64,000 nucleotides of DNA from an uncultured Bacteroidota bacterium (GTDB taxonomy: Bacteria > Bacteroidota > Bacteroidia > Flavobacteriales > Flavobacteriaceae): contig CABXHU010000004.1 of the NCBI GenBank assembly GCA_902512065.1, positions 19,634 through 83,633 of the forward strand, given 5' to 3'. Positions 38,912-50,006 of the stretch are shown piece by piece. The translations under genes were made by a program, and so were the position numbers. Positions within the stretch are counted from its first letter, which is position 1. Every line of letters begins with the position of its first letter. Below the pieces are notes generated by a model that worked only from the letters and a program-made list of their open reading frames with translations, had not been told where the DNA came from and did no database searches.

Positions 38912-40660
38912 ATGTATAGGACTCATAATTGTGGAGAAATAAGAAAATCTGAAATTGGGAAACAGGTTGTCCTTTCTGGATGGGTTCAAAAATTGCGAGA
39001 TAAAGGATTTATGGTGTGGGTAGATCTTAGGGATAGGTATGGAATTTCGCAATTAATTTTTGATGAGCAAAGAACCAGTAAAGGCTTATTAAATCAAGCA
39101 AAATCATTAGGTCGAGAATTTGTTATACAAGTAAGCGGGGAGGTAATTGAAAGAGTTTCAAAAAATCAAAATATTGCAACTGGTGATGTTGAAATTTTAG
39201 TAAAAGATTTAGAAATTTTAAATAGCTCAACTACTCCACCCTTTACAATAGAAGACAATACGGATGGGGGCGAAGAATTAAGAATGAAATATAGATATTT
39301 GGATATTAGAAGGGAGCCAATCAAAAACAATTTAATATTAAGACATGAAATAACTCAGCAAGTCAGAAAATATCTTTCAGATAATTCATTTATAGAAGTT
39401 GAGACTCCATGCTTAATTAAATCTACTCCAGAAGGTGCAAGAGATTTTATTGTTCCCTCTAGAATTAATGAAGGTGAATTTTATGCACTACCACAATCGC
39501 CTCAAACCTTTAAACAATTACTTATGGTTGCTGGCCTTGACAAATATTTTCAAATTGTAAAATGTTTTCGAGACGAAGATTTAAGAGCTGATCGTCAACC
39601 TGAATTTACTCAAATAGACTGTGAAATGGCCTTTGTTGAACAAGATGATATTCTAAAAACGTTTGAAGGACTTATAATTGATATTTTTAAAAAAATTAAG
39701 AATATTAATATTGATCCTTTCCCTAAAATGACATATGACCAAGCAATAGAGAGATATGGAACTGACAAGCCAGATACTAGATTTGGGATGGAATTTGTAG
39801 AATTAAACGATGTATCACAACATAAAGACTTTAATGTATTTAATTCTGCTGAATTAGTTGTTGGTATTTCAATTACTGGAGGTAATTCAATGACAAGAAA
39901 AGAAATTGATAAATATATAGAATGGTTAAAAACTCCTCAGATTGGAGCAATGGGGATGGTATATATTAGATGCAATGATGATGGGGTCTATAAATCATCT
40001 GTAGATAAGTTTTATGATCAATCTGATCTTAAAAATATTGCTGATAAAACAAATTCAACTAAAGGGGATATAATAATGGTATTATCTGGAGATAAAGATA
40101 TAGTAAGGACACAACTTAGTGCGCTTAGACTTGAGATAGCTAAAAATCTAGGATTAAGAAATTCAGAAGAATATGCTCCTTTATGGGTTATAGATTTTCC
40201 ATTACTAAGCTGGAATGAAGATGAAAAGAAGTTTCATGCAATGCATCATCCATTTACATCTCCCAAACCTGATCAGATTGACCTATTGAAAAAAGATCCT
40301 GGATCGGTAAAAGCCAATGCATATGACTTAGTAATAAATGGAAATGAAATCGGGGGAGGTTCAATAAGAATTCATAATAAAAATATTCAACAAGAAATGT
40401 TTAATTGTCTTGGGTTTACAAAAAATGAAGCGGAAGAACAATTTGGATTTCTAATGAATGCTTTTAAATACGGCGCTCCTCCTCATGGAGGTATAGCATT
40501 TGGTCTAGATAGATTAGTCGCAATACTGGGTGGAAGTGAAACCATTAGAGATTTCATTGCTTTTCCTAAAAATAATTCGGGGAGAGACATAATGATTGAC
40601 TCACCATCAAAAATATCTAAAGAACAGCTTAAAGAACTCAAGCTTAAGCAAGACCTTTAA
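38912..40660 (+). CDS. aspS: Aspartyl-tRNA synthetase
   Basis: Class IIb synthetase for tRNA-Asp, 582 residues. N-terminal OB fold ([40 protein letters not shown]), class II motif 1 region, motif 2 ([20 protein letters not shown]), an inserted GAD domain of bacterial type around residues 290-420, and motif 3 ([16 protein letters not shown]). AsnS elsewhere in the window means Asn need not come from transamidation. Followed closely by a small membrane protein gene. Confidence 0.98.
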   Translation: MYRTHNCGEIRKSEIGKQVVLSGWVQKLRDKGFMVWVDLRDRYGISQLIFDEQRTSKGLLNQAKSLGREFVIQVSGEVIERVSKNQNIATGDVEILVKDLEILNSSTTPPFTIEDNTDGGEELRMKYRYLDIRREPIKNNLILRHEITQQVRKYLSDNSFIEVETPCLIKSTPEGARDFIVPSRINEGEFYALPQSPQTFKQLLMVAGLDKYFQIVKCFRDEDLRADRQPEFTQIDCEMAFVEQDDILKTFEGLIIDIFKKIKNINIDPFPKMTYDQAIERYGTDKPDTRFGMEFVELNDVSQHKDFNVFNSAELVVGISITGGNSMTRKEIDKYIEWLKTPQIGAMGMVYIRCNDDGVYKSSVDKFYDQSDLKNIADKTNSTKGDIIMVLSGDKDIVRTQLSALRLEIAKNLGLRNSEEYAPLWVIDFPLLSWNEDEKKFHAMHHPFTSPKPDQIDLLKKDPGSVKANAYDLVINGNEIGGGSIRIHNKNIQQEMFNCLGFTKNEAEEQFGFLMNAFKYGAPPHGGIAFGLDRLVAILGGSETIRDFIAFPKNNSGRDIMIDSPSKISKEQLKELKLKQDL

Positions 40661-40670
40661 AACATAGATA

Positions 40671-40889
40671 ATGAAAATATTTATTTATGTAATATTTATT
40701 TCATCTATAATTCTGATTTTATCTGGCTATTTAATTGATGGAATTAATTCAGAAAAACTTATTGGGCTAGGAACAGTTCTGCTTTTTTTTATTGTAATTC
40801 CTTTGTTTCTGTATTATAGATGGAAAAATAAAAGTTTTAAAGATTTTATATTAAAAAATGATAATATAAAAAATGGGAATAAACTATAG
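40671..40889 (+). CDS. Small two-helix membrane protein, unknown function
   Basis: A 72-residue protein with two hydrophobic segments (IFIYVIFISSIILILSGYL and LIGLGTVLLFFIVIPLFLYY) and a short basic C-terminus ending in NKL. It starts 10 bases after aspS on the same strand and is followed by a hairpin, so it is probably translated from the aspS mRNA. I recognise no named family. Composition and position support a real gene. Confidence 0.65.
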   Translation: MKIFIYVIFISSIILILSGYLIDGINSEKLIGLGTVLLFFIVIPLFLYYRWKNKSFKDFILKNDNIKNGNKL

Positions 40890-40916
40890 ATCTACTACAG
40901 CTTATTTAAATAAAAT

Positions 40917-40937
40917 AATACTCTAGCAAAGAGTGTT
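40917..40937. terminator. Bidirectional terminator between the small membrane protein gene and tadA
   Basis: AATACTCT pairs with AGAGTGTT (eight pairs, one G-T), loop AGCAA. On the minus strand it is followed by an A/T-rich ATTTTATTT tract, and on the plus strand by AAATAAAAAATT. It lies between converging genes, as expected for a shared terminator. Confidence 0.5.
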
Positions 40938-40948
40938 TAAATAAAAAA

Positions 40949-41398
40949 TTAGTTCATGTTTCTTCTAGTAATAAAGAATTTATCTAACATTTCTTTAGAT
41001 TCATTTTCTAGTATACCGCTATTAACTTTTGTTTTAGGATGGAGCCTCCCCCCCATTGTTTTATATCCTCTATTAGAGTCTTTTACTGCATAAAATAAAT
41101 TAGAAATTCTACTCCAATATAATGCCCCAGCACACATTTGACATGGCTCTAAAGTCACATACATTGTGCAACCATCAAGATATTTTCCCCCTAGAAAATT
41201 CTCAGCAGCAGTTATAGCTAGTATTTCAGCATGAGCCGTAACATCATTTAATGTCTCAGTTAAGTTATGTGCTCTAGCTATTATTTGATTATCAATTACA
41301 ATAACAGCTCCTATAGGAACTTCACCCTTTGTCAAAGCAATCTTTGCCTCCTCAATAGCCTTTGCCATAAAATAGTTTTTATCGTATTCTAACTTCAT
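40949..41398 (-). CDS. tadA: tRNA adenosine(34) deaminase TadA
   Basis: Zinc deaminase that makes inosine at the wobble position of tRNA-Arg(ACG), 149 residues. The zinc/catalytic motifs are TAHAEILAI (His and Glu) and EPCQMCAGALYWSRI (two Cys). Context KGEVPIGAVIVIDNQII is typical of TadA and distinguishes it from dCMP deaminase, which is encoded separately at 50214-50636. The gene lies between aspS and dgt on the minus strand. Confidence 0.94.
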   Translation of the reverse strand: MKLEYDKNYFMAKAIEEAKIALTKGEVPIGAVIVIDNQIIARAHNLTETLNDVTAHAEILAITAAENFLGGKYLDGCTMYVTLEPCQMCAGALYWSRISNLFYAVKDSNRGYKTMGGRLHPKTKVNSGILENESKEMLDKFFITRRNMN

Positions 41399-41476
41399 TA
41401 ATATATTGTTCTATAATTATTTTGTTGTGAAAATACTGATGGCAGAAAAAATTCTATTTTAAATAAAAGTAAATTT

Positions 41477-42811
41477 TTAGTATTCATTAGCTGTTATTTT
41501 TTTGTAAATTAATAATGCTTGACTATCTGAAAAAGATGCAATATAATGACATATTTCTAATATTCGTGAGTATAGTTCTGGTTTGTTTATATCTACTGTA
41601 TCAGGCAAAAGATTTAGGATTAACTTATCATAACTATTAGCATTTCCTGCATGCATATTATTAGCTGCTGTAATGTAGCTTTCTAATAATACACTTATAA
41701 GATTATAACCTGCAATTTCTTTTTCAATAACCTCCTTTGACTCATATATGTTCTCTACACTAATCTTAATAATATCAGAAATCTGAGCTTTATATTTACT
41801 TCGATCCAAAAGAGATGATTCAAATACTCCTTTTATTATTTTCTCTTCATTATTCATAAATATATCAACACTCTCATTAATCAAAGTATTTATAGACAAG
41901 GCTCTTAAATAGCTTATTCTATCAGTAGTATTACTTAGTTGATGATACTTTTTTGTGTTTATTGAATCTCTTACCAAATTAATCAAATATTCTAATGCAA
42001 ATTCTTCTTCAATTAATCCAAGATTTATGCCATCCTCAAAATCAATTATTGTATAACAAATATCATCAGCTGCTTCTACTAAATATGCTAATGGATGTCT
42101 TGTATAGCTCCCTGTTGAATCTTTTGATAATCCAAGTTCTTGTGCTATTTCAGAAAATATTCTTACCTCAGACTGAAAGAACCCGTATTTCTTATGGGAA
42201 ACATTTACAGTAGGTTTTATCGGAAGGGACCCCTTTGGATATTTTACAAAAGCTCCAAGTGTGGCATAGCTTAATCTAAGACCTCCTTCTCTTCCAATTC
42301 TTGATTGTGTAAGGATTTTAAACCCATTCGCATTCCCTTCAAAATCACATAAATCTTGATACTGCTTCTTAGTTAAACTCCTAGAAAAATCTTTCCCCTT
42401 GCCAGATATAAAAAACTGTCCAATAGATTTTTCTCCAGAATGACCAAATGGTGGATTCCCAATATCATGAGCTAATGATGCAGAAGCTACAATTGCTCCA
42501 AAATCATTAGCCTGATAGCCATGAACATCTCTTAAATCAGGATATTTTTCAAGAATTTTTAATCCTACCTTCCTGCCTAAAGACCTTCCAACAACACTAA
42601 CCTCTAAGCTATGGGTTAGCCTAGTATGGACAAAATCTTCATTTGACAAAGGGACTACCTGTGTCTTATCTTGTAAGCTTCTAAATTCAGAAGAGAAAAT
42701 TATTCTATCATAATCTACCTCAAAGCCAAGACGAATTTCATCTTGATCCTTTCTTTCCCTTTTTTGAGTATCTCCAAACCTTTTTAATGATAATAATTTT
42801 TCCCAGTTCAT
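41477..42811 (-). CDS. dgt: Deoxyguanosinetriphosphate triphosphohydrolase (dNTPase, Dgt family)
   Basis: HD-domain dNTP triphosphohydrolase, 444 residues, that removes triphosphate from dNTPs, mainly dGTP. HD motifs: HTRLTHSLEVSVVGRSLG with the first His, SLAHDIGNPPFGHSGE with the HD pair, and a later EAADDICYTIIDFEDG carrying the conserved Asp. Substrate specificity cannot be told from sequence. It is divergent from the porin gene, sharing a 136-base region with Pho-like repeats. Balances the ribonucleotide reductase encoded at 46-50 kb. Confidence 0.93.
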   Translation of the reverse strand: MNWEKLLSLKRFGDTQKRERKDQDEIRLGFEVDYDRIIFSSEFRSLQDKTQVVPLSNEDFVHTRLTHSLEVSVVGRSLGRKVGLKILEKYPDLRDVHGYQANDFGAIVASASLAHDIGNPPFGHSGEKSIGQFFISGKGKDFSRSLTKKQYQDLCDFEGNANGFKILTQSRIGREGGLRLSYATLGAFVKYPKGSLPIKPTVNVSHKKYGFFQSEVRIFSEIAQELGLSKDSTGSYTRHPLAYLVEAADDICYTIIDFEDGINLGLIEEEFALEYLINLVRDSINTKKYHQLSNTTDRISYLRALSINTLINESVDIFMNNEEKIIKGVFESSLLDRSKYKAQISDIIKISVENIYESKEVIEKEIAGYNLISVLLESYITAANNMHAGNANSYDKLILNLLPDTVDINKPELYSRILEICHYIASFSDSQALLIYKKITANEY

Positions 42812-42876
42812 TTTTTATTTCCTGATTAGCAATATAACAATAATCTGTTAATAGATCTCAAAATTATATTTAACTA

Positions 42877-42907
42877 ATAACATTCTCTTAACATTAAGGT
42901 TACATTA
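42877..42907 (+). promoter_or_regulatory. Three direct repeats with 11-bp period, Pho-box-like operator
   Basis: Hexamers AACATT (42879), AACATT (42890) and TACATT (42901) start exactly 11 bases apart, each preceded by a T-rich tetramer. Regular 11-bp spacing of 7-base units is the architecture of the PhoB box. A -7-like GATCTTTG (42914-42921, one mismatch to TAnnTTTG) follows, so the array would sit where a -33 element belongs. The downstream genes are a porin and a Pit phosphate transporter, a fitting phosphate regulon. Function is inferred; PhoB was not tested. Confidence 0.6.
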
Positions 42908-42947
42908 TAAAATGATCTTTGCAATAGAATATTAATTCATTTTAAAA

Positions 42948-43946
42948 ATGAAAAGATATATATTATTAGTTCTAGTATTATTTACGATGTATTCCTTTTC
43001 TCAAAAGGACAATAATGCAGTTAATGCTAAAGGGAAGCCTCATTTTAAAGTATTTTGGAATTATCATTATGCAGAAGGTATTCAACAAGGTAGTGCCTTT
43101 GAATTAACAAGAGCCTATCTTGGTTACAAATATAAATTTGATGAGAGATTTTCTGCAAAAATTATCTATGACATAGGGGAAAATGATGCCGGGAGTAATC
43201 ATACTGCATTTGTAAAAATAGCGCAACTCGATTACAAAATAGATCCAAGTGTTAAAATCAGTATGGGATTGATTGGAGGAAAGCAGTATAAAGATCAAGA
43301 AAATCATTGGGGATATAGATACATTTATAAAATGCTTCAAGATGAACATAAATTTGGTCCTAGTGCTGATTTAGGAATAAATGTAGAATTTAAAATTAGT
43401 AAAACAATAATAGGGAACCTGTTTGTGTTAAATGGAGAAGGATATAAAAATCTTCAAGACGATGATGGAAATCAAAGGGTTGGAATGAGTCTGATTTATA
43501 ATCTAACAAAAAAATTAACTACTAAATTCTATTATGACACGTATGCCTCTGAAAACTCTAAGTCATTAAATAATTTGGCTTTTTTTGCTGGCTATAAAGC
43601 CGATACATGGAGCATTGGAGCTGAATATAATAAAATGGAAAATGGAATAAACTACAAAACAACTATTGATGGACATAATCTAGATGGTATTTCTTTTTAT
43701 GGCAGTTATGGCTTTAATAATAAAATTGAAATATTTGCTAGATTTGATGAAATATCCTCTAATACTTTAACTAATCAAGACAATAGCTGGAACTATAATA
43801 AAGATGGAGCTCTATTAATTTTTGGAATTGAATACGCAGTTTCTAAAGGAGTAAAATTTTCAATAAACACAAGGAGTTTTAATTATATAAATGATGATAT
43901 AGAAGATATGTCATTAATATATTTTAACACAGAATTTAAATTATAA
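42948..43946 (+). CDS. Outer-membrane porin of OprO/OprP (phosphate-selective) type
   Basis: A 332-residue outer-membrane beta barrel with signal peptide MKRYILLVLVLFTMYSFSQ. Alternating aromatic/polar strands are seen throughout, for example FKVFWNYHYAEGIQQGSAF, TRAYLGYKYKFDERFSAKI and TKFYYDTYASENSKS, and the protein ends with the strand FNTEFKL, an aromatic-containing barrel end. Direct neighbour of the pit gene (four bases apart) and behind a Pho-like array. Selectivity for phosphate is inferred from this context and a family resemblance, not from pore residues. Confidence 0.75.
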   Translation: MKRYILLVLVLFTMYSFSQKDNNAVNAKGKPHFKVFWNYHYAEGIQQGSAFELTRAYLGYKYKFDERFSAKIIYDIGENDAGSNHTAFVKIAQLDYKIDPSVKISMGLIGGKQYKDQENHWGYRYIYKMLQDEHKFGPSADLGINVEFKISKTIIGNLFVLNGEGYKNLQDDDGNQRVGMSLIYNLTKKLTTKFYYDTYASENSKSLNNLAFFAGYKADTWSIGAEYNKMENGINYKTTIDGHNLDGISFYGSYGFNNKIEIFARFDEISSNTLTNQDNSWNYNKDGALLIFGIEYAVSKGVKFSINTRSFNYINDDIEDMSLIYFNTEFKL

Positions 43947-43950
43947 AGAA

Positions 43951-46245
43951 ATGGAGAATATTTATTTATTAATGTTAGTTGCACTAGTTGCATTGGCTAT
44001 TGCAGACCTTATAGTAGGGGTCAGTAATGATGCAGTTAATTTTTTAAACTCTGCTCTTGGTACCAAAGTACTTTCGTTTAAAACCATCATGATTGTTGCC
44101 AGCATTGGGATTGCTGTTGGAGCAGTGTTTTCTAGTGGGATGATGGAAGTAGCCAGAAAAGGAATATTTAATCCTGGCGAATTTATGTTTAATGAGATCA
44201 TGATAATTTTCATGGCGGTAATGATTACAGATATTTTATTACTTGATTTCTTCAATACTATTGGATTGCCAACATCTACTACTGTCTCTATTGTATTTGA
44301 ACTATTAGGAGCCTCTGTTGCTATGGCACTAATTAAAATTGGACTAGATAATGGTAGTTTTTCAGATTTAGGAATGTATATTAATACAACAAAAGCAACA
44401 CAAATAATTCTTGGAATTCTGCTCTCGGTGGTAGTAGCATTTTCCATTGGGGCAATAGTCCAATGGATCTCTAGGCTTTTACTTTCTTATGATATTTCAT
44501 CGAAAGCAAATTGGGTTGGAGCAGTATTTGGAGGTGTCGCACTAACTGCTATTACCTATTTCATTCTAATGAAAGGAATAAAAGGCACAACATATGCTAA
44601 AGAAAGTTTTGAAATTATTGGAGGCATGACAATTAAAGATTATTTAGAATCAAATGTTTTTGCAATTGTTGCATATAGTTCGGTATTTTGGTCATTGCTT
44701 TCTTACTTTTTTATAACCTTAATGAAAGCAGATATTTATAAAATAATTATTGCTGTTGGTACATTTGCATTGGCTTTAGCCTTCGCAGGAAATGATTTAG
44801 TGAATTTTATTGGAGTCCCTATTGCTGCGTGGCAATCATATGAAGCTTGGATTGCTTCAGGACTTGCTGCAAATGAATTTAGTATGCAAGTTTTAGCTTC
44901 TAAAGTCCCTACTCCCAATTATCTTTTATTTGCTGCTGGTATTATAATGGTACTAACATTATGGTTTTCTAAAAAAGCTCACCGTGTTGTTAAAACATCA
45001 ATAGATTTATCTGCACAAGGTGAAACGGAAGAAAGGTTTAGCCCTAATTTTTTATCGAGATCATTAGTAAGGGCAGGATCAAATTCTTCTGATTTTATTT
45101 TAAAAATTTTACCAGATTCTGTTAATAATTTTATAGAAAAACAATTTATAGTTCCTGACCTAGCATCAAAGAAAATAAGAAAAGAGGACAGGCCTGCATT
45201 TGATGTGGTTAGAGGGTCAGTAAATTTAATGGTTGCAAGTATTTTAATTTCAATTGCTACATCTTATAAATTGCCTCTTTCAACAACTTATGTGACTTTT
45301 ATGGTTGCTATGGGGACTTCTCTTGCCGATAAAGCATGGGGAAGTGAAAGCGCTGTATATAGAGTAGCGGGAGTATTAAATGTAATTGCTGGATGGTTTG
45401 GCACAGCAATTATTGCATTTCTTGCTGCAGGAACTATTGCCTATTTAATAAACATAAGTGAATTAATGATAGCTGTGTTATTATTTGTTGCCATAATAAT
45501 AATGATTAGGCATTATACAGGCGGGAAATCTAATAGAGATAATGGAATAGATGAAAGTCTAGTAATTGCTGAAAGTAGTTCACTTCAAGGTGTTATCCAC
45601 GAAAGTGCAAAAAATATTGCTAAATTAATTAAACGTGGGAACAAGGTTTTTAATAATACCGTGGAGGGGCTTTCTAAACAAGACCTTAGTCTATTAGATA
45701 AAAATAATAAGCAGATTAATAAATTATCTCAAGAAGTAGATGATTTAAAAGACAAGCTATTTTACTTTATTAGAAATCTGGATGATTCTAGTTTAGGAGC
45801 TAGCAATTTTTATATTAATCTTTTAGGGTACCTTCAGGATATAGCCCAATCCTTAGAATATATTTCTAAAATTAGTTATAAACATATTAATAATAATCAT
45901 AGTAAATTAAGATATACTCAGATCATGGACTTAATGGAATTAGATAAAGAAATAAATGATTTATTTGTAGAAATTAAAATATCCTTTGAAACAAGATCTT
46001 TTCACAAAATGAATGTAATTCTAAAAAACAAAAAAGAGCTATTTAGTTTAGTTGACAAAAAAATAGAAGCACAGATTTCTAGTACTAGAAGTTCTGAAGA
46101 AAAAAGCCCAAAAAATACTACGCTATACATAAGTATTCTCCAAGAAACTAAAGATCTATTAAAAGCAATCATGAATCTAATTGAAGAATATCATGTTTCT
46201 CATGATGCTACTGTTGAACCTGCAATAGCAAATAAAAATTCTTAA
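43951..46245 (+). CDS. Inorganic phosphate transporter (Pit) with C-terminal PhoU-like extension
   Basis: Inner-membrane phosphate transporter of the Pit family, 764 residues. The N-terminal half has the Pit signatures DLIVGVSNDAVNFLNSALG and FNTIGLPTSTTVSIVFELLG, and a repeat near residues 255-290 and 420-460 (NDLVNFIGVPIAAWQS, LPLSTTYVTFMVAMGTS). The last 220 residues are soluble and helical, PhoU-like in pattern, ending with LLKAIMNLIEEYHVSHDA. Such fused forms occur in Bacteroidota. Four bases after the porin, so an operon. A hairpin at 46270-46300 lies downstream. Confidence 0.9.
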   Translation: MENIYLLMLVALVALAIADLIVGVSNDAVNFLNSALGTKVLSFKTIMIVASIGIAVGAVFSSGMMEVARKGIFNPGEFMFNEIMIIFMAVMITDILLLDFFNTIGLPTSTTVSIVFELLGASVAMALIKIGLDNGSFSDLGMYINTTKATQIILGILLSVVVAFSIGAIVQWISRLLLSYDISSKANWVGAVFGGVALTAITYFILMKGIKGTTYAKESFEIIGGMTIKDYLESNVFAIVAYSSVFWSLLSYFFITLMKADIYKIIIAVGTFALALAFAGNDLVNFIGVPIAAWQSYEAWIASGLAANEFSMQVLASKVPTPNYLLFAAGIIMVLTLWFSKKAHRVVKTSIDLSAQGETEERFSPNFLSRSLVRAGSNSSDFILKILPDSVNNFIEKQFIVPDLASKKIRKEDRPAFDVVRGSVNLMVASILISIATSYKLPLSTTYVTFMVAMGTSLADKAWGSESAVYRVAGVLNVIAGWFGTAIIAFLAAGTIAYLINISELMIAVLLFVAIIIMIRHYTGGKSNRDNGIDESLVIAESSSLQGVIHESAKNIAKLIKRGNKVFNNTVEGLSKQDLSLLDKNNKQINKLSQEVDDLKDKLFYFIRNLDDSSLGASNFYINLLGYLQDIAQSLEYISKISYKHINNNHSKLRYTQIMDLMELDKEINDLFVEIKISFETRSFHKMNVILKNKKELFSLVDKKIEAQISSTRSSEEKSPKNTTLYISILQETKDLLKAIMNLIEEYHVSHDATVEPAIANKNS

Positions 46246-46269
46246 AACTATCTAGTCTATAAATTAAAA

Positions 46270-46300
46270 AGCTCCTAACTTATGTAAATAATTAGGAGCT
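46270..46300 (-). terminator. Terminator hairpin between pit and nrdA, oriented for nrdA
   Basis: AGCTCCTAA (46270-46278) pairs perfectly with TTAGGAGCT (46292-46300), a 9-bp stem. On the minus strand TTTTTAATTT follows, a proper terminator tract for nrdA. For the plus-strand pit transcript the tract is AT-rich only, so it may serve both. Confidence 0.75.
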
Positions 46301-46322
46301 ATTTATAATAGTTTTCTTAATT

Positions 46323-48797
46323 CTAAGAACCACACATCAAGCAGTCATCCCCTTCACCCTCTTTTGTCTTTGCAATTAATTCCTTAATTTCTTCTTGTGA
46401 CATAGGGTCAACTTCTTTTATTTTTGCAAACTTCTCCGCAGTTTTCTTTGCTGTCTTCTTTTTATTTGCAACTACTTCAGGACTTTCCTTTTTTACAATT
46501 GGTTCAGCTGGGGTTGGTTCTTCTTTAGCTTTTTTATCTAATGTAAACTTAATTGCATCCACTGCACTTTTGGTTCTTAAATAATACATTCCTGTTTTAA
46601 GGCCGCTTTTCCATGCATAAAAATGCATAGAAGTAAGTTTCGCCATAGTTGCACCCTCAACAAATAAATTTAATGATTGGGATTGATCTATGAAGTAACC
46701 TCTATGCTTAGCCATATCAATAATATCTTTCATGCTAAGCTCCCATACTGTTTTATATAATTCCTTAATATCATCAGGAATTATATCAATATTTTCTATT
46801 GAACCATTTGCTCTCATGATTTCTTGTTTTAATCCTTCATCCCATAATCCTAAAGAAACAAGATCTTCTAAAAGGTGTTTATTTACAATAATAAATTCTC
46901 CTGAAAGCACTCTTCTTGTATATATATTAGAGGTATAAGGTTCGAAACATTCATTATTTCCAAGAATTTGAGAAGTGCTAGCGGTAGGCATTGGTGCTAA
47001 AAGTAAAGAATTTCTTACCCCATGTTTTAAAACATCTTTTCTAAGTTTATCCCAATCCCATAATCCACTAAGTCCTTTTTCATCTACATCCCATAAATTA
47101 TGCTGGAATTTCCCTTCACTTATAGGAGATCCCTTATAACTTTCATATGCCCCATCTGTTTTAGCCTCTTCCATTGATGCAGTAACAGCCGCATAATATA
47201 TAGTCTCAAAAATATCTTGATTTAATTTCTTTGCATCATCACACGTAAATGGCATTCTTAATTTAATGAATGTATCTGCTAGCCCTTGAACTCCCAGACC
47301 TATTGGTCTATGGCGGAAATTTGAATTCTGTGCTTCAATTACAGGATAATAATTTCTATCTATAACTTTGTTTAAGTTTTTTGTAACCCTTTTGGTTATT
47401 CTGTATAATTCCTGATGATCAAATGCTCCATCTTTTACGAACATTGGAAGTGCAATAGAGGCTAGATTACAAACAGCAATTTCATCAGGAGATGTGTATT
47501 CTAAAATTTCTGTACACAAATTAGACGATCTTATTGTCCCTAAGTTTTTTTGATTTGATTTTAGATTTGCCGCATCCTTATATAGCATATATGGATTGCC
47601 TGTCTCAATTTGAGCTTCTAAAATCTTCTCCCACAACTCTCTTGCTTTTATTGATTTTCTGCCTTTTCCGTTTTTTTCATATTTAGTATAAAGCTCTTCA
47701 AATTCTTTGCCATACACATCACATAGGCCTGGGCATTCATTAGGACACATTAATGTCCATGCGCTATCTTCTTCAACTCTTTGCATAAATAGATCTGGCA
47801 TCCACATTGCATAAAATAAGTCCCTTGCGCGCATCTCTTCTTTCCCGTGATTTTTCTTTAATTCTAGGAAATCGAAAATATCTGAATGCCATGGCTCAAT
47901 ATATATTGCAAAACTTCCTTTTCTTTTACCTCCTCCCTGGTCTACATATCGAGCTGTATCATTAAACACCTGTAGCATTGGAACGATACCATTACTTGTT
48001 CCATTTGTTCCAGCAATATAACTTCCTGTTGATCTTATGTTATGAATTGATAGACCAATCCCGCCCGCAGATTGAGAAATCTTTGCTGTTTGTTTTAATG
48101 TATCATAAATTCCTTCAATACTATCATCCTTCATTGTAAGTAAGAAACATGAAGACATTTGAGGTTTTGGAGTTCCTGCATTAAACAATGTTGGTGTAGC
48201 ATGAGTAAAATATTTTTTACTCATTAATTCATACGTTTCAATTGCAGAATCTAAATCATTTAAATGAATTCCTATTGAAACCCTCATCAACATATGCTGT
48301 GGTCTTTCTGCTATTTCACCATTAAGTTTTAATAAGTATGATCGTTCTAATGTTTTAAATCCAAAATAATCATATCCAAAATCTCTGTTATAAATTATAG
48401 TAGAATCTAATAATTCCTTATTTTCAGAAATTACTTTATACACTTCATCAGACAGCAATGGAGCTTTTTTACTTGTTCTTGGATTAACATAATTGTATAA
48501 ATCATCCATAACTTCACTAAAAATCTTTTTGGTATTCTTGTGTAAATTTGAAACAGAAATTCTGGCAGCTAAAATTGCGTAATCCGGGTGTGCAGTTGTT
48601 AAGGTGGCTGCAATCTCTGCAGCAAGATTATCCAGCTCACTAGTAGTTACTCCATCATACAGTCCTTCAATAACGCGCATAGCTACTTTAACAGGATCAA
48701 CTAAAGGATTTAACCCATAACAAAGTTTCCTAACACGTGCTGTAATTTTGTCAAACATTACAGGCTCCTTCTTACCATCTCTCTTTAATACATCCAT
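46323..48797 (-). CDS. nrdA: Class Ia ribonucleoside-diphosphate reductase alpha subunit
   Basis: Large subunit reducing ribonucleotides to deoxyribonucleotides, 824 residues. An ATP-cone occupies about residues 1-95 ([20 protein letters not shown]). Active-site parts are [41 protein letters not shown] and CNLASIALP. The C-terminus carries the reducible cysteine pair DDCLMCGS, after a roughly 60-residue Lys/Glu/Pro-rich linker (residues about 757-815), longer than in many homologues. Second gene of nrdB-nrdA, 77 bases after nrdB. The terminator at 46270-46300 follows. Confidence 0.97.
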   Translation of the reverse strand: MDVLKRDGKKEPVMFDKITARVRKLCYGLNPLVDPVKVAMRVIEGLYDGVTTSELDNLAAEIAATLTTAHPDYAILAARISVSNLHKNTKKIFSEVMDDLYNYVNPRTSKKAPLLSDEVYKVISENKELLDSTIIYNRDFGYDYFGFKTLERSYLLKLNGEIAERPQHMLMRVSIGIHLNDLDSAIETYELMSKKYFTHATPTLFNAGTPKPQMSSCFLLTMKDDSIEGIYDTLKQTAKISQSAGGIGLSIHNIRSTGSYIAGTNGTSNGIVPMLQVFNDTARYVDQGGGKRKGSFAIYIEPWHSDIFDFLELKKNHGKEEMRARDLFYAMWMPDLFMQRVEEDSAWTLMCPNECPGLCDVYGKEFEELYTKYEKNGKGRKSIKARELWEKILEAQIETGNPYMLYKDAANLKSNQKNLGTIRSSNLCTEILEYTSPDEIAVCNLASIALPMFVKDGAFDHQELYRITKRVTKNLNKVIDRNYYPVIEAQNSNFRHRPIGLGVQGLADTFIKLRMPFTCDDAKKLNQDIFETIYYAAVTASMEEAKTDGAYESYKGSPISEGKFQHNLWDVDEKGLSGLWDWDKLRKDVLKHGVRNSLLLAPMPTASTSQILGNNECFEPYTSNIYTRRVLSGEFIIVNKHLLEDLVSLGLWDEGLKQEIMRANGSIENIDIIPDDIKELYKTVWELSMKDIIDMAKHRGYFIDQSQSLNLFVEGATMAKLTSMHFYAWKSGLKTGMYYLRTKSAVDAIKFTLDKKAKEEPTPAEPIVKKESPEVVANKKKTAKKTAEKFAKIKEVDPMSQEEIKELIAKTKEGEGDDCLMCGS

Positions 48798-48874
48798 ATA
48801 GGGTCAAAAAAATTTATATCTTTTTTAAGATAATTTATAAATTATTAAATGTTTGAATATTTTAGTTAGTCTAA

Positions 48875-49855
48875 TTAAAAATCAGCATCAAAACTAAATT
48901 TATCCTTCTCTTCTTCCTTGTTTAACACCCCAGCTTTTTGATACTCTGAAACTCGTTTCTCAAAAAAGTTAGTTTTTCCCTGAAGTGAAATCATATCCAT
49001 AAAATCAAATGGATTAGAAGAGTTGTATTCTTTTTCACATCCAAGCTCAACAAGAAGCCTGTCTGTAACAAATTCTAGATACTGAGTCATCAACTTTGCA
49101 TTCATTCCAATTAAACTAACTGGCAATGATTCTGTAATAAACATTCTCTCAATGTCAAGAGCATCAATCAAAATTTCTTTAATTCTGTTTTTTGGTACTT
49201 TATTCACTAAGTGCTTATTATGTAGATGTACTGCGAAGTCACAATGAACTCCTTCATCTCTAGAAATTAATTCGTTTGAAAATGTCAGTCCTGGCATAAG
49301 CCCCCTCTTTTTTAGCCAAAAAATTGAACAAAAAGCGCCCGAAAAAAATATTCCCTCAACCGCAGCAAACGCGATTAATCGCTCAGCAAAACTAGGTGAC
49401 TCAATCCATTTTAAAGCCCATTGAGCTTTTTCCATTATTGCAGGGAATGTATCAATAGCATTAAATAACTTGTCTTTTTCTTCTTCGTCTTTTACATAAG
49501 TGTCAATTAATAATGAATAGGTTTCGCTATGAATATTTTCCATCATAATTTGAAAACCATAAAAGAATTTAGCTTCACTATATTGAACCTCATTGACAAA
49601 ATTTTCTGCTAAATTCTCATTGACTATTCCATCACTAGCAGCAAAAAAAGCAAGGATATGCTTAATAAAATATCTTTCATCATCATTGAGCTTATTCGCC
49701 CAATCTGACAAATCTTGATGTAAATCAATTTCTTCTGCTGTCCAAAAACTAGCTTCAGATTTCTTATACCATTCCCATATATCATGGTGTTGAATTGGGA
49801 AAATTACAAAGCGGTTTTTGTTTTCTTTTAGTAAAGGCTCTTCAGCAGTTGACAT
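48875..49855 (-). CDS. nrdB: Class Ia ribonucleotide reductase beta subunit
   Basis: Diiron-tyrosyl-radical subunit, 326 residues. Iron ligand helices: [18 protein letters not shown] with Glu, His and the expected radical tyrosine; [16 protein letters not shown] with Glu; and [11 protein letters not shown] with Glu and His. The tyrosine context [10 protein letters not shown] resembles the eukaryotic R2 type. The C-terminus DKFSFDADF fits the tail that docks onto NrdA. First gene of the pair; the 151-base gap to 50006 is AT-rich with no clear promoter by TAnnTTTG. Confidence 0.96.
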   Translation of the reverse strand: MSTAEEPLLKENKNRFVIFPIQHHDIWEWYKKSEASFWTAEEIDLHQDLSDWANKLNDDERYFIKHILAFFAASDGIVNENLAENFVNEVQYSEAKFFYGFQIMMENIHSETYSLLIDTYVKDEEEKDKLFNAIDTFPAIMEKAQWALKWIESPSFAERLIAFAAVEGIFFSGAFCSIFWLKKRGLMPGLTFSNELISRDEGVHCDFAVHLHNKHLVNKVPKNRIKEILIDALDIERMFITESLPVSLIGMNAKLMTQYLEFVTDRLLVELGCEKEYNSSNPFDFMDMISLQGKTNFFEKRVSEYQKAGVLNKEEEKDKFSFDADF

Positions 49856-50006
49856 AAATATTATTTTAAATAAAAAAATTCATTTAAATTGTGACTAACA
49901 AATAGACAAAAATGTTATCGAAAATGAAAGGCATTTTTATTAACATTTAGCACAAGTTTTTAACAAATTGGTCAAGCCAAAAAAAAATATTTTTTTTTAA
50001 AAAATT

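Noticed and set aside
45405..45430. TGGCAC...TTGC pattern resembling a sigma-54 promoter
   Set aside because: Spacing is eight instead of the usual five bases and it lies inside the pit gene.
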